The translations under genes and the position numbers were made by a program. Below are positions 46,791 to 58,600 of a DNA stretch of 64,000 bases, piece after piece (the stretch's first letter is position 1; each line of letters starts with the position of its first letter). The notes under the pieces were generated by a model. It made no database searches. It was not told the origin of the DNA and saw nothing but the letters and a program-made list of their open reading frames with translations. Origin of the DNA: Leptoclinus maculatus (Eukaryota > Chordata > Actinopteri > Perciformes > Stichaeidae); the NCBI GenBank assembly GCA_032191485.1, contig JAVDOI010000016.1, positions 9,164,759 through 9,228,758 of the forward strand. The letters run 5' to 3'.

Positions 46791-48570
46791 AGCCTGCGGA
46801 CATGCTGAAGATCACAGCCGCGTGAGAGATGTCTACAGCTGCACTTTGAGGTTGTGTGAGAGAGCAGGAGTGTCGGTTGGTTGAGCCTCCTCTTTCTTCC
46901 ACAGTTTGTGCACTATTCATGTGCACATGGCTGAGATCACAGGTGCAACCGACTCTCATCAAACACTGACCTCCGTAAAGCAATAACAGTCTCTTTTTGT
47001 TACCGAGAAGCTGTCTGTGTTCCCGTGTGATAGATTTCTCACTGCGCAGACAAAACAATACAGAGATAGAAGGTTGGTTTATTTGTCAGAATGAAACAAT
47101 TGTTTATTATTTCATTTGATGTTAAATAGTAGTGCTAAAACAATTACAATTCATTCAAGGTCAGCACAGTGACAATGTTAACATGCTGATTTTGCACTAT
47201 TTTCTTACATTTAAGGTACTTTCAATCCCATCACATTGTAGTATTCTCACATTTTAAAATGAAGTAAAAGACAAATCAATAATTTATGTTTCATTTCATG
47301 GATTGATATGAACTTAATGAGGAACATCAGTATAAGATATTTGTCTTTTCCCTGAAATGCATTTCATGTTTGTACCTTATAAAACTACATTGTTTTGCAC
47401 TCTGTTCATGTGCACCATGTTTCTTTGGATCTTTTCTCTAAATGCAGCTTAAATCAGACGCCATCAGCTGATTGGCAGACCTCACCAACATCAAGGCTTA
47501 CTCCGGTCTGTGATGTGTCACCTGTCACCAAATTAACATCCAGGCTGCCACTATAACTATATTAAACCAGGATCTAAATGACCAGAGCTTTGAACTGAAG
47601 AAGCAGAGCCTGAACGCCTCCGTGGTAATGTGACATCAAAGACGAGTGGCGTGTATGAGCTTCATTAGAGGAGGAAAAAAATACCTTCTATTATTGAACC
47701 ATGAAGGATACATGAAGTAACACATGCTCTTATTATAACGCAGAGAAATACGAAATACAAGCATGCGGGAACACACAGAGGACACTGTTGGTAGGAAGAG
47801 CATGGCTCCACTGTTCCCAGCGACCCCTGCTTCAGGGTGATGTGAAGCATGCAGGAAATGCTTCATGTTGACTTCCCGGATTGCTTTAGAGCTTTGAGAG
47901 AGGAAGAAGTTCAGGAAGCAGAACTGGAGGAGGCAGAAACGAGGTGTGTCAAAGACAGTAACTCTGACAGTAACTTGCTCACAGTACTAAGAACATGTTT
48001 GATATTCAAAGGGCCACATATTTTTTGTGGCCCTTTGAGTTGTTTAAAAATGACTTAATCATGATGAAGGTGTTTTTGATTGATTGTGGGCAATAACATA
48101 AGCAATACGATACATTAGGATTGGACTACACTGTTAATGCTAGTTAGTTGGGATCAGTTCATTGTCAGTTTAGTGGGATTTGTTGAAAATAAGAAAAACA
48201 CTAAATAGTATTTGACTCATCCTTTTAAAAGTTGCAAATCATGCAAAAGCTTTGGCACACTCATCTAACATAGTGTATATGTAAGTGTTAACATGTTCAC
48301 CAGACAAATGATCTACTTTTGATTTTGGTGCCAATAATCCTCTCATCCAAGGATCACACAAAGCAACTTTAATCAGATCAGAACATGTTGTCCTGAGATA
48401 AATGAACATGAATATGAGACAGAGGAAGAAATACAGAAATACAAATCAAGCACAGATTCAGATGTTTTTACACATTTGTTACACTGATAATTCAATTGGT
48501 TTGAGTTCTTGGCCTGCTCACCATGCACACCTGCAGCCTTTCCACCAACAGCTGGCCTGACCTATGTTTA

Positions 48571-48571
<1 letters not shown>
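46787..48571. other. Intergenic, no gene seen
   Basis: Non-coding sequence without recognisable exons. Contains the perfect hairpin at 48006-48038. Confidence 0.4.
48006..48038. other. Perfect 13-bp inverted repeat (hairpin)
   Basis: Arms tcaaagggccaca (48006-48018) and tgtggccctttga (48026-48038) are exact complements around a 7-base T-rich loop. Confidence 0.85.

Positions 48572-48613
<42 letters not shown>
48572..48613. repeat. (CA)n microsatellite
   Basis: About 21 AC units. Confidence 0.95.
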
Positions 48614-48614
<1 letters not shown>

Positions 48615-50448
48615 TGTTGCTCCACAGATGTTTTGACCCATGTTTGCATGCACTGTGTCAAAACCAGCGTTGCAAATTTTACAATGGAAATGTTTTGTTT
48701 CTCCATATAGCAAGCTGGCACTGGAAATGTTGGTTTCCCACTGTATGATTACCTTATTGAGTGACATACTTTCCTTCAGGGCAGCATGCAATGGCAATTT
48801 GGGACGATCTGCTTTTGTAGATGCTAAGCCCGGGTGAATGTTGCGCTTTGTGTTACTATTGTTAACTGGTGAAATGTGAAACTTGCTTCAAATTGATGTG
48901 AAGCGGTGTAAAGTTGCATTTATCGTTCATACTTACAACTGCACTCGAGGAGGAGACTGTAGCAGTGGACTGTGGATGCTCTGCTGGTCTTCATGGTCTT
49001 GGGGCGGCGGTCCGCACTGCACAGAGCTGAGGTGTTCCTGCTTTCCCGCCGGCAGACGCCCCAGAGACACGCTGTCAAAAACAACCGTGGAAGTTTCTCA
49101 CACTGTAACCCAGTATTCCCAGGGAAAGGCCTTTGAGAGGGGGATCGTTTCCTCAACAACTACACCACTTTGCTGCGCCGCTCCCGAGGAAACAGAGTTC
49201 CTGCAGCTCCAGCTGAACAGGGGGGCCCCCCCCCCCTCTCTCTCTACTCCACCCGGGGCCCGTGCAGCCTGCTGGGGAGACAAGCAAATGCTCAATAGAG
49301 CCTCTCATGTATCAGTTACCTAAAATATCAAACAGCACGTAAGAGGGTGGTTGACTTGTTTGTTTGACTTTGGTGGTCAGAAAGATTTCTGGCAAAACTC
49401 AGAGATGTGCAAATAGTGAAAAGAAGTTTATTTAGCCCATAGGATGTGTGAGGGAAGCGGCGTCATTTGTCATCTGAATGACTTATCTCCGTCGCAGTTC
49501 ATCACCCAGGGAATTCAACTCTGTGCTGCACAATGCAGTCAGATGATGAAAAGAGCAAAGAATAAATCTTGTTCAGCTCCTGAGGTGAAAGAAAGTTCAG
49601 CAAAGACAGAGCTTTGGTGCTGCTGTGAAGATAAAGGACACAGTCGGGGTTCAGATACTTTAGATTCTGAGGTTAAAAGTAGGCTTTTTGGCACAAAAAC
49701 ACGAACATACATTTATAATACTTTATTTTGTTTGGGCTGAGATCTGCATTCGTGCCTTATTGTGTCACCATCACAGGCAGGATTGTCCAGAAACAATGCA
49801 GAGAGCAAACAAACCCTGACTCCTGACAGGCTCTGAAAGGCCGACCCATTGGGACTCTATAGGCTGTGTGAGGCAGAGGGAGCTGCTTTTGTCACGACAA
49901 CTACGACTCTGAACTTTTGACATGCACATCAGATGGAGGGTGTTAATGGAAATGAGTTGATTTGCCAATGTGCTGATGAGGGAGTGAAGAGGATTTAAAC
50001 AAATCCACGAGCCTATGCAGAAGTGAGAATTTGTCAAGCTAACAATGAGACCAGTGTAACGTCAAACCACATACATGCTCCACAACTGCACCCAACGACT
50101 TCAGAGGTCTGATTTACATGAAAAGCGAGGGAGGGGGGGTGAAAATGGCAACGTGATCAGTGACAAAAACAAACTCCCTTATTGCTAACCCTCTCTGCTC
50201 CCACTCCTGGAAACTGCGACCCAGCAGTGAAACGGCCTGATTGTCAGCAGACCGGTCTGTGAGTGCAGCAGCTCTTTGATACCAGGAATGGGGGGGGGGT
50301 AAAGAGGAGGGGCGGGGAAGGGGCCACAAAAGCCTTCTGTTTCAGCCTGGGAGTGGGGTTACCTGCTCTGCTCTCTGCGGTGGGGTCCAATTTCACACAT
50401 ATCATGTGCATGCATACGCATATGCATGCATATCCAAGTGCAAAACCA

Positions 50449-50452
<4 letters not shown>
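48614..50452. other. Intergenic, no gene seen
   Basis: Locally G/C-rich around 49000-49270, with a C-run near 49227, but no spliceable frame matching a known protein. Confidence 0.4.

Positions 50453-50500
<48 letters not shown>
50453..50500. repeat. (CA)n microsatellite
   Basis: About 24 CA units. Confidence 0.95.
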
Positions 50501-50502
<2 letters not shown>

Positions 50503-52380
50503 CACACAGCTGCTGCAGGAGTTTGAGGCGTGAGGAGTATGCATGTGGTTCCTCGGGGGACAAATGAGGTTTGTTTGTCAAGCATTCAGAGCACGACACC
50601 AGGACAAAAGCAGCCACATAACCAAAGTACTGGGTGACAGATAGTCATTGTTCTGTAGGAAATGACATAGACAAGCTGCTGGGAGATGTTTCCTGCTAAG
50701 TACGTTTTTTTTTATGTGAACTAGGTCTCATTCTTGGTGGGAATACATTTAGCAGCCAGTGTCACAGCTGCAGCACCTCCCTGAAATACTGAAAAATGAG
50801 CAGTGAATTTAAATGGACAGGGGTACAAACACTGTAAAATAACTAAACTATTAAATAAATCAAGACACACACACATTTTGTGTGCAGTGAGGTAAATCAG
50901 ATGGAGGTCTGGACGGTAGTTTTGACTGTTTTACCATGTTTTCAGAAATCTATGAAAGAAAAAGAGGTAATTGAATGACTAATCACTGATAGATTAATAA
51001 TAAACTCGTATAATAGCATGCAGAAGGAAAGTGGGAGAGGAAACAAGTGTAGCACTACACTTTACACAAAGGTCCAGTGGCTAGAAGACATAAGAGACAT
51101 CTGAGGGAACAAAAGCTTCAAAGGTAAATGATCTACAAGAGGTTGTGAAGCAGGACCCTCCCTGTTCCTCAGACAAACTCAACAATAATGTTCATCATTA
51201 ATAATAATAAGGGTCCAAACTGTCTGGCTACACCCATACTCTCTTTCTCCAACCACAGGGATACTGTTTCTGATAAATGGTGGAAGTAATAAACTATTGT
51301 AAACATTACGCTCTCATAGGAAGTACAACACAGTGAATAAATAAATAAATAAATAGAGTAAAGTGTTGCAACAGTTAACTACATTACACTAAATGTAATA
51401 AAACGAGTATCTATGCTTCAACACGGGCATTTGGGGAGAAGGTAAGATTGTCAGGTTTTGTGAGTACAAAGATCTGACAAAGTGGTCGATGCAACAATGA
51501 CTATTAAGCTGCTTTAGAACTGTGCCACGGCAGAATACTTAACACTATAATTAGCCTCGTAAATATCTTCAACATCTGTAAAAGTTGGTTTTTAAATTGT
51601 AAAACAATTATTTCCAGGACATGAACCAAATGTCCTCACAAGTGGCTTTTTCAATCAATTAAATATGCAAATTTGTCATTGTGCATTTTAGTTTCTTTGG
51701 TTCTTAATACACCGTGTTGGCAGCAGCTGTTCTATCATAGCAGTAGGTCATAATATCACATAAGAATGCAGACACAGTGTAGTGTTAAAATGGACCACTT
51801 TACTCTTTCACAACACATCCATAGAGCACATTTTCAATATCAAAAATAAAATTGCCTTCTTTGGAGCACATTTCATCGCAATTGTGTCTCTTTTCTAGAA
51901 CAACCCAAACCAACGCACACAAGTTCAGAGATGGATTTGAAAATGTTTCATGTCTTTACAGCAAAGAGTCCTTCAACAGATGACACATTCGTTGAGCTAA
52001 TCTTTAGGTTCGTGTGTAGTTTTCTTTTCCAGACAACAAGACGGACGCTCGTCACCGTAAAACATGAAACAGTGCAGCAGTCGGTGGATACAGTCAGGAG
52101 TTGCAGACAGCAAAGAAGGCCCGAGAGAAGCAGGAACCATGCATAGCCATGTGTGAAAGAAACCCAGCAGAGCCGGTTAAATCAGCCAAATAGAAGAACT
52201 ACAAACTGAATGTGGTTATTGAACACAGTTGTGGTTTAATAGCGGACGTTACCCTTTTCCATCCAGAATTAGTGCCTTTTAAATATATATTTTCAATGAA
52301 TTCTCTTGCACATAAATAGCCTCATTATTGCTCATTAGAAAAACAAACATTTCTGAAAAGTACAACTCACACAAACTGGC
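50501..52380. other. Intergenic, 3' flank of ccar1
   Basis: No gene recognised. A short (AATA)n run lies at 51335-51355. Confidence 0.4.
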
Positions 52381-52681
52381 ATTTAAATCCATGACAAAGC
52401 ATTTTATTGGCCATAATGAAGCTAAAGCAACGGCTGAACTTAACCGACTAGAATCTGAAGCTTTGCCGGAGTTCAAATTATTCTAGGTAAGAAAGGTAAC
52501 TTCTCAGAAACAAATCTATTGCACACAGAAGTTCAAATTAACACTAGTTCATTAATTAATTCATACATGTACGTGGAAAACAGTAAGTCCACAAAAAAAA
52601 AGAAAACAGTTTGCTTGTTTAGTGAATATTTACAGTTTTTAAGATAGTCAGTATTACAGCTTCATCCATTTTAAATGTCAC
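52381..52681 (-). other. Probable 3' UTR of ccar1
   Basis: Minus-strand sequence after the stop codon with a polyadenylation signal AATAAA (tttatt at 52403-52408 on the plus strand). Confidence 0.5.
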
Positions 52682-55600
52682 TCATTCATTGGCGCCGTTA
52701 GTTTGAGACGTCTGGATGTGATCGCCGGTAACTTCATCACCAGACTCGTCTACTTCTTGATCCTGAGAAAGAAACAACAATCAGTGAACACATCTCTTTC
52801 ACCCCGTCACGTTAGTCTGATGGCAGCAGAACTCGTCGCTCTCATGTCTGAATAACAACCCCGGTCACTTTTATGTAACGGTCACACTTTTCCATATCAC
52901 AAGTCTAAACTGAACGCCTTCAGAATAAAGTAAAGACTGCAGCAGCACAAGGTGGGACATGCAGAGATGGAGTCTGAATGTCTTGCACCACTAAGACAGT
53001 GGCGTCTATCATGTGTTCATCAGCAGGTTTCTGTAGCGGTCCCAGTAATATTTGTTCTTAAAGTCTTCTGAAGTAGCATATCACAAGACAATAAGTTACT
53101 TTGAGACCAATAATATGACCACAAATACTGATGGATTAAATATCTTTTAACAATTTCATTCAACTGGCAAAATATGAACACAAAAGGTAGATCTCCTGTT
53201 TAAGCATTTAAAATGAAGTTACAAATAATTGCATTTCTAGTAATTCCCTCTCACACGCTTTCAAAAGACACTTTATAAGACACACTATCCTTTTACTTCC
53301 TAATTTAAATTATGTGCTTTTATCAGTCGGCCTGTTTGTGGCAGTCCTCTTCTCAGATGTGCTGTAATGTGACAGATATGCTCTACAGATATGTTTGTAT
53401 AAGTTGTTCAAACAGTGTTTGTAACGTGTCTGTTGTCATGTGTATGTTGGTAATTGTTCTTTTTGTGCTGGTTTATAGTTTAACATGCATGTCTTGAAAG
53501 CAGTTCGGACCCTGCAGACAGCTGCTATACTGCACTGCTTGCTGCAGAATTGTACATCAGAGCCCTCTGCTGGACAAACTCTGTCATTACAACAGTTTAA
53601 AAACAGCCCCAAGCAGCTATTTCAGTCGTTATAGAAGCCAATACCGATATATCTCTGATAGGCTAATATTGGCCAATAAAATTATCTAATATTTCAATCA
53701 TCATCTCTTATGCTCAATATCAAATTTCATGAACTAGGCAACGCTGAAAACAAGAGAGAGAGAGCAGAAAACACTCCTCTTCCTTGGGAACCATCATTTT
53801 ATAACTATCTGCTGTTGTCCCTCTTGCGCATAAACATCACACAAGCACGCAGCTCCTTCTGTAAACGTCTGCATAACGCCACACAGAGCTTGAACTTTTA
53901 ATGCTGCACCTTTTTCATCACTGCCAGCAGCTCTTTGACGGTGGACGTCAAGGTGTCGGACGTCTTGCTAATCTGGTCGAGGTAGATGTTCTTCTGCTTG
54001 TCGGCAGCCTTTAGAGTCTGCTCCGTGTGGCTCAGCGTGCCCTTCACCTCCTCCAGCTCCTTGGACAAGGCCTTGTTGGTTTGCTCCACCTGAGCTTTGA
54101 CCTTCGCGTCTTCATCTGGATTGAGACACAACACGGAGTTAGAACGACGACGGGTCAACGATTAAACAGTCGTCGTGAAGAAGCAACTTCAGGTCAAATC
54201 AGACCTTTTTTTACGTCTCAAACTTAATTAAATAGCACTGGAGAAAACAATGGTTTGCAAATCATTTCATGTTTTGAAAAAGGCGTCTACCTGTCTGCTG
54301 AAATCTGAAACGTATACATTCAAGTGAAAATTTGTTTTTCAAGCTGCATAACAGTAATCTTAGCAACTGATAAGTATCCCTTTTTGTCATTAATACAGAC
54401 AATATCTACATGTTTTGACAATTTCTTTGTTAAACAAGCCAACTAGCTAAATGATGTCCATTAACATCTCTCACTTTGTCCACGAGGCTGTGGAAGTTGA
54501 GGATTTAGGTATCTCACATTTACACATTAAATATTAAAGAAATGTTTAAGGAAAGCCTGCCAGAGATGATTCTTTGTTAAGAAACCAAAAGGTTTAGTCA
54601 GAATGTCCCGTGTGTGTCGACCTAACAGAACGCCTCCTTGTGTTTATCATCATAACCTGCTATTGTAACCCGACTACCACAAACAAGCTGACGAGGATTA
54701 CAATCAAACCGGTTTAAGCTGGTACTTTGTACGTGGTTTGTGAGTAATGTGCCAGTCCACATTTCAGAATTCACACAAGGAAGAATACTGAAGGAAGTGA
54801 GACTGGGCGTCTTTGTAGCAAAGCTCAAATTGAGCCAGATCATTGTCCAGAGGGACGACTGACACAGAGTGTAGCCTGCAACTCATTTCCATACAAAGTC
54901 GAATACAATTCCAAATCGTACCCATTTTGGCATCCTGCACCATGAGCTTCTGTTCGATTTCCTCTCTTGCTTTCTCACTCTTCTCCAGTTTCTGCATCAT
55001 GCTGCCAATGTCCACCATAGCTCCGTTATACACGATCAGATTTCCAGACTCGCTGGCCTCAGACGGCGCACAAGCTTTGGGAGCAGGAAGTAGTCCTCGG
55101 TTACCTGACAGACGGAGAAAAGAACTTCATAAAAAGGAAAGAGCTCTCCACAGCAGCCCTTCGCTATATGGTAGCTGTAGCTTAATGTTATGACACGCTC
55201 TATGTCATTATAGCTTTAAAAATTCAGCGTATTTAATGGTATTAAAACAGTGATAGAAGCACTCACCTGTGAGGTTTTCAATCTGAGCTTCATTAAAGAC
55301 AGGAATCGGTTCGTCCTTCCCTCGGTCGGTCAGTTTACGGTAGTAACACGACTCTCTGACCACTGGCTTGTTCAACAGCTTCTTTATCTGCAAACAGATG
55401 CGACAGGCAGTCAGTGGATGAGACTAGAGATGAAGTATCAGCGATGCACAGATCCAGAAACGGACCGTAACAACAGGTATGTCTGTGTGAGATCACCTGA
55501 GCACGAGAAAGGTGCAGTCCCAGTGTGTACAGGATCTCCTCCAGGTCTCTCTCCAGCAAGTAGCCACAGTGGCTCTGGTCAAAGTAGACAAACGCCATCA

Positions 55601-58600
55601 GCAGCTCCCTGTTGTGTGTGACCATCTGCTTCTTCTCCTGGTGGAACAACGACGACAACATTTATACCTACAGGCATGACTATGCTACATCAATGTCTTC
55701 CTCATATGCCCAAATCAAAAGGTATGTTAATAATTAACCGTTTAACCACAATTAGGAATTTTGACAGATTAATGCTCTCAGTTAAACAGTGAAAAGAAAG
55801 CAGAGCAAAACTCAGAGGAGTGGCAGCCCACCTAGAGTGAGCCTGAGACCACAGACTGAATACAAGAAACATTGAAATATCCAAAATAAGAAAGCTACGT
55901 TTCCTCCACTTAAGGCCTCAGAAAATGTGGAAGCGTTATCCATCACAGGTTCAGCGTGGTGCATGCTTTCTCATCATTGGCCAACTCATTTTAAGTGAGA
56001 CATGTGGGGTCATTTTCTCATAGACTTCCATACAACCAGAGGAGTCGCCCCCTGATGGCCAGTAGGAAGAAGGAAAGTTTAAGGCACTTCAGCATTGGCT
56101 TCACTTTACAGAACCAGAGGTTGCTGCCTGCCTGACACAGAGCTGTTGTTGTTGTTGTTATCTTCAGGGCTAATCCTCTTCATTTTAAGCAAACAGACAC
56201 AGGAACTAGCACGTATTCAAAGACAATAAAACTGTACACACACTGTGCTGCTACAGTCACAGCTATAACATTACTGCTGACTACTCCATACTCATCACAC
56301 ACACGTTCTCCCAGAATGACACTCAGCTGACAACCTTGTAGCTAAACTAGGAGACTTATTGTGAAAGTGGCTGCATGCGTTCACGACAATGCACGCAACA
56401 GACAAATGAACTGTGGAATCAGTTGCCTGTTTTGCACATAAACTGCAGCTGGCAATAAATTATGGATTTAACCTTTTTGTGTGTCCGGTTATTGTTAACA
56501 ACCACAGCACCCCTGCATGCAAGGCACTAACTAATCTTAAACGGTTAACAAGGGTCAGCCATCGGTCCAAAATAAGAAGATGAATTTGCATCCCTATACA
56601 ACATTAACCAACGGACCAACCTTGTCTTTAGAGGACCTCTCTTTTGAAGACTTGCGGTCATCCTTGCGGTCTTTCCTGTCTCGGTCATTGGAGTCGTCGT
56701 CATCCTTGTCTGAGGAATTTCAACAGAAATATCAAGTTGGAAATTGGTTGAACGAGGTTGAACAAGTGGCAATACAACTTGTAATTTACTATTACGTTGT
56801 GTGTTCAATAAGTGTGGCTGTGAATACAAGAAACATGGAAATATCCAAAAAAGGAAAGCTATGTTTTTCTCCTCTTAAGGCCTCAGAAAATGTGGAAGCG
56901 TTATCCATCACAGGTTCAGCGTGGTGCATGCTTTCTCATCATTGGCCAACTCACATTGTGGGAAACTTTTAAATGATTGATTGAGTCGTGTTTAAAGAAA
57001 TTGTGCCGTACCATCATCATCGTCATCCTCTGCATCTTCAGCCTCCATGGGGTCATACTCTTCAGCATTGGCCGTGCTGCAATCATCTTCGTTCTCCTCT
57101 TCATCTCGAGACGACTCCTTCTTCACAGCCTTTTCATCGCACTGAAAACACAAGTCATACAACTGCATTAAAACTCACATCACCTGTGGGGCAAATGACA
57201 GACGGAGAAGACCAGATAGGTTTGAGAGGCTTGCCTTCTTCTTCTCCTCCTCATCCTCTTTAGTCTTCTTTACTGCTGGTTCTTCAGTCTCCTCCTCTTT
57301 TTCCTTCTTTATTTCACGCTTCTCCACCTCCTTCTTGACTTTCTTCTCCTTTTCCTTCTTATCCTCTTTGGTAGGAAAAGCAGCCAGGACTTTATATATG
57401 CGGTAGCCAAAATCTCTCTGTAGCATCTCGTTAAACAGCTCCGCGAATAAGGACACCTGGACAGAAACAGAGGGCAGTTTATGATCAACCGTAGGAGAAA
57501 AAAGGTCACATTCAGCTGGTTTTCATACATCATTATCTATTGTACATGTACACTGTAGACTTCTTTCATCTTCTCTAACACAGCATGAACATGTGACCAG
57601 TAATTCTCACCTCAAAAGAGTGCTCCTTGTTGTCTTCCAGTCTGTAGTCTAACAGCACACTCAGGGACATCACACTGCAATCAAACTTGCCGTTCTTGGC
57701 GGCCCAGTTTGGGTGTACGATGATGGTGGGCTCATCGGGGAGGACGTAGCGCCTTTCTCTCCGCTGGCGCTCAAGCTCCTCCTGCCTCTTCTTCTCCTCC
57801 TCCTAACAGAGAAGAACACTCCAGTTAGAAGAGCCCTTACAACTTATTTTAGACAGCCATGGTTGTGGCAAAAATATAAGTTATCTAATATAATCCGATG
57901 TACCTCTTTGTCTTCCTCAGTGCGAGATGGCTGCTCTTCCTCAGCAGCCTTTATCTCCGGTTTTTCTGGCTCCTTGGACTCCTCCACCTGCTCCTCCACC
58001 TTCAGCTGCTTGGTGAGACGGGCGATCAGCTGCGACTTCAACCCCTTAGAGCTCAGAGAGCGACAATCAAGCTCTTTGCGCAGGTCATTTACCTACAAGG
58101 GGAGAAATCAAGGACATGGGAGATGCACATTTAACCTCGGGAGGAGAAGTAATCACAACATGCACAATACATAAGAATTAACATTTGTAAAAAGGTCCAA
58201 AGATAGTTCTAATAAGTTCATTCCGCTGTCAGAGTTGAGGCGTTCTCCTTGAGTCTTACCTTCATTGATTTCGGGTCAAGTTTAGCCCAGTGAGTGGGAA
58301 CACTAACGTCCTTTGATTCATCGTCATCCTTCTCTTCTTCCTCCTGGACGGGAAATCATTAAGATAGAGACAGGCAGAGAGACAGAAGGAGGTGGGAGAG
58401 CAAACCGTCAGTACGCTGCTTGTGGCCTGAGTGAGCTTTAAAGTTGATCCGTGCAAGAATCAAGGTCACATCTGTCTCTCATTGTCTCGTCCTAGTGAGC
58501 TCTCGACTGTGTTTAAGACCACTGCTACTGAAGCGTACACAGGGAAGCGCTCTAGCTCTTATAAAAACAAACAGAAATGCCCTCCAGCAGCCAATCAATC

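Noticed and set aside
46741..47058. 105-residue minus-strand frame ending in a valine/cysteine run
   Set aside because: The tail is translated CA repeat and the rest shows no family resemblance.
48883..49323. 146-residue plus-strand frame in G/C-rich intergenic DNA
   Set aside because: No homology recognised, no splice context, includes a C-run.
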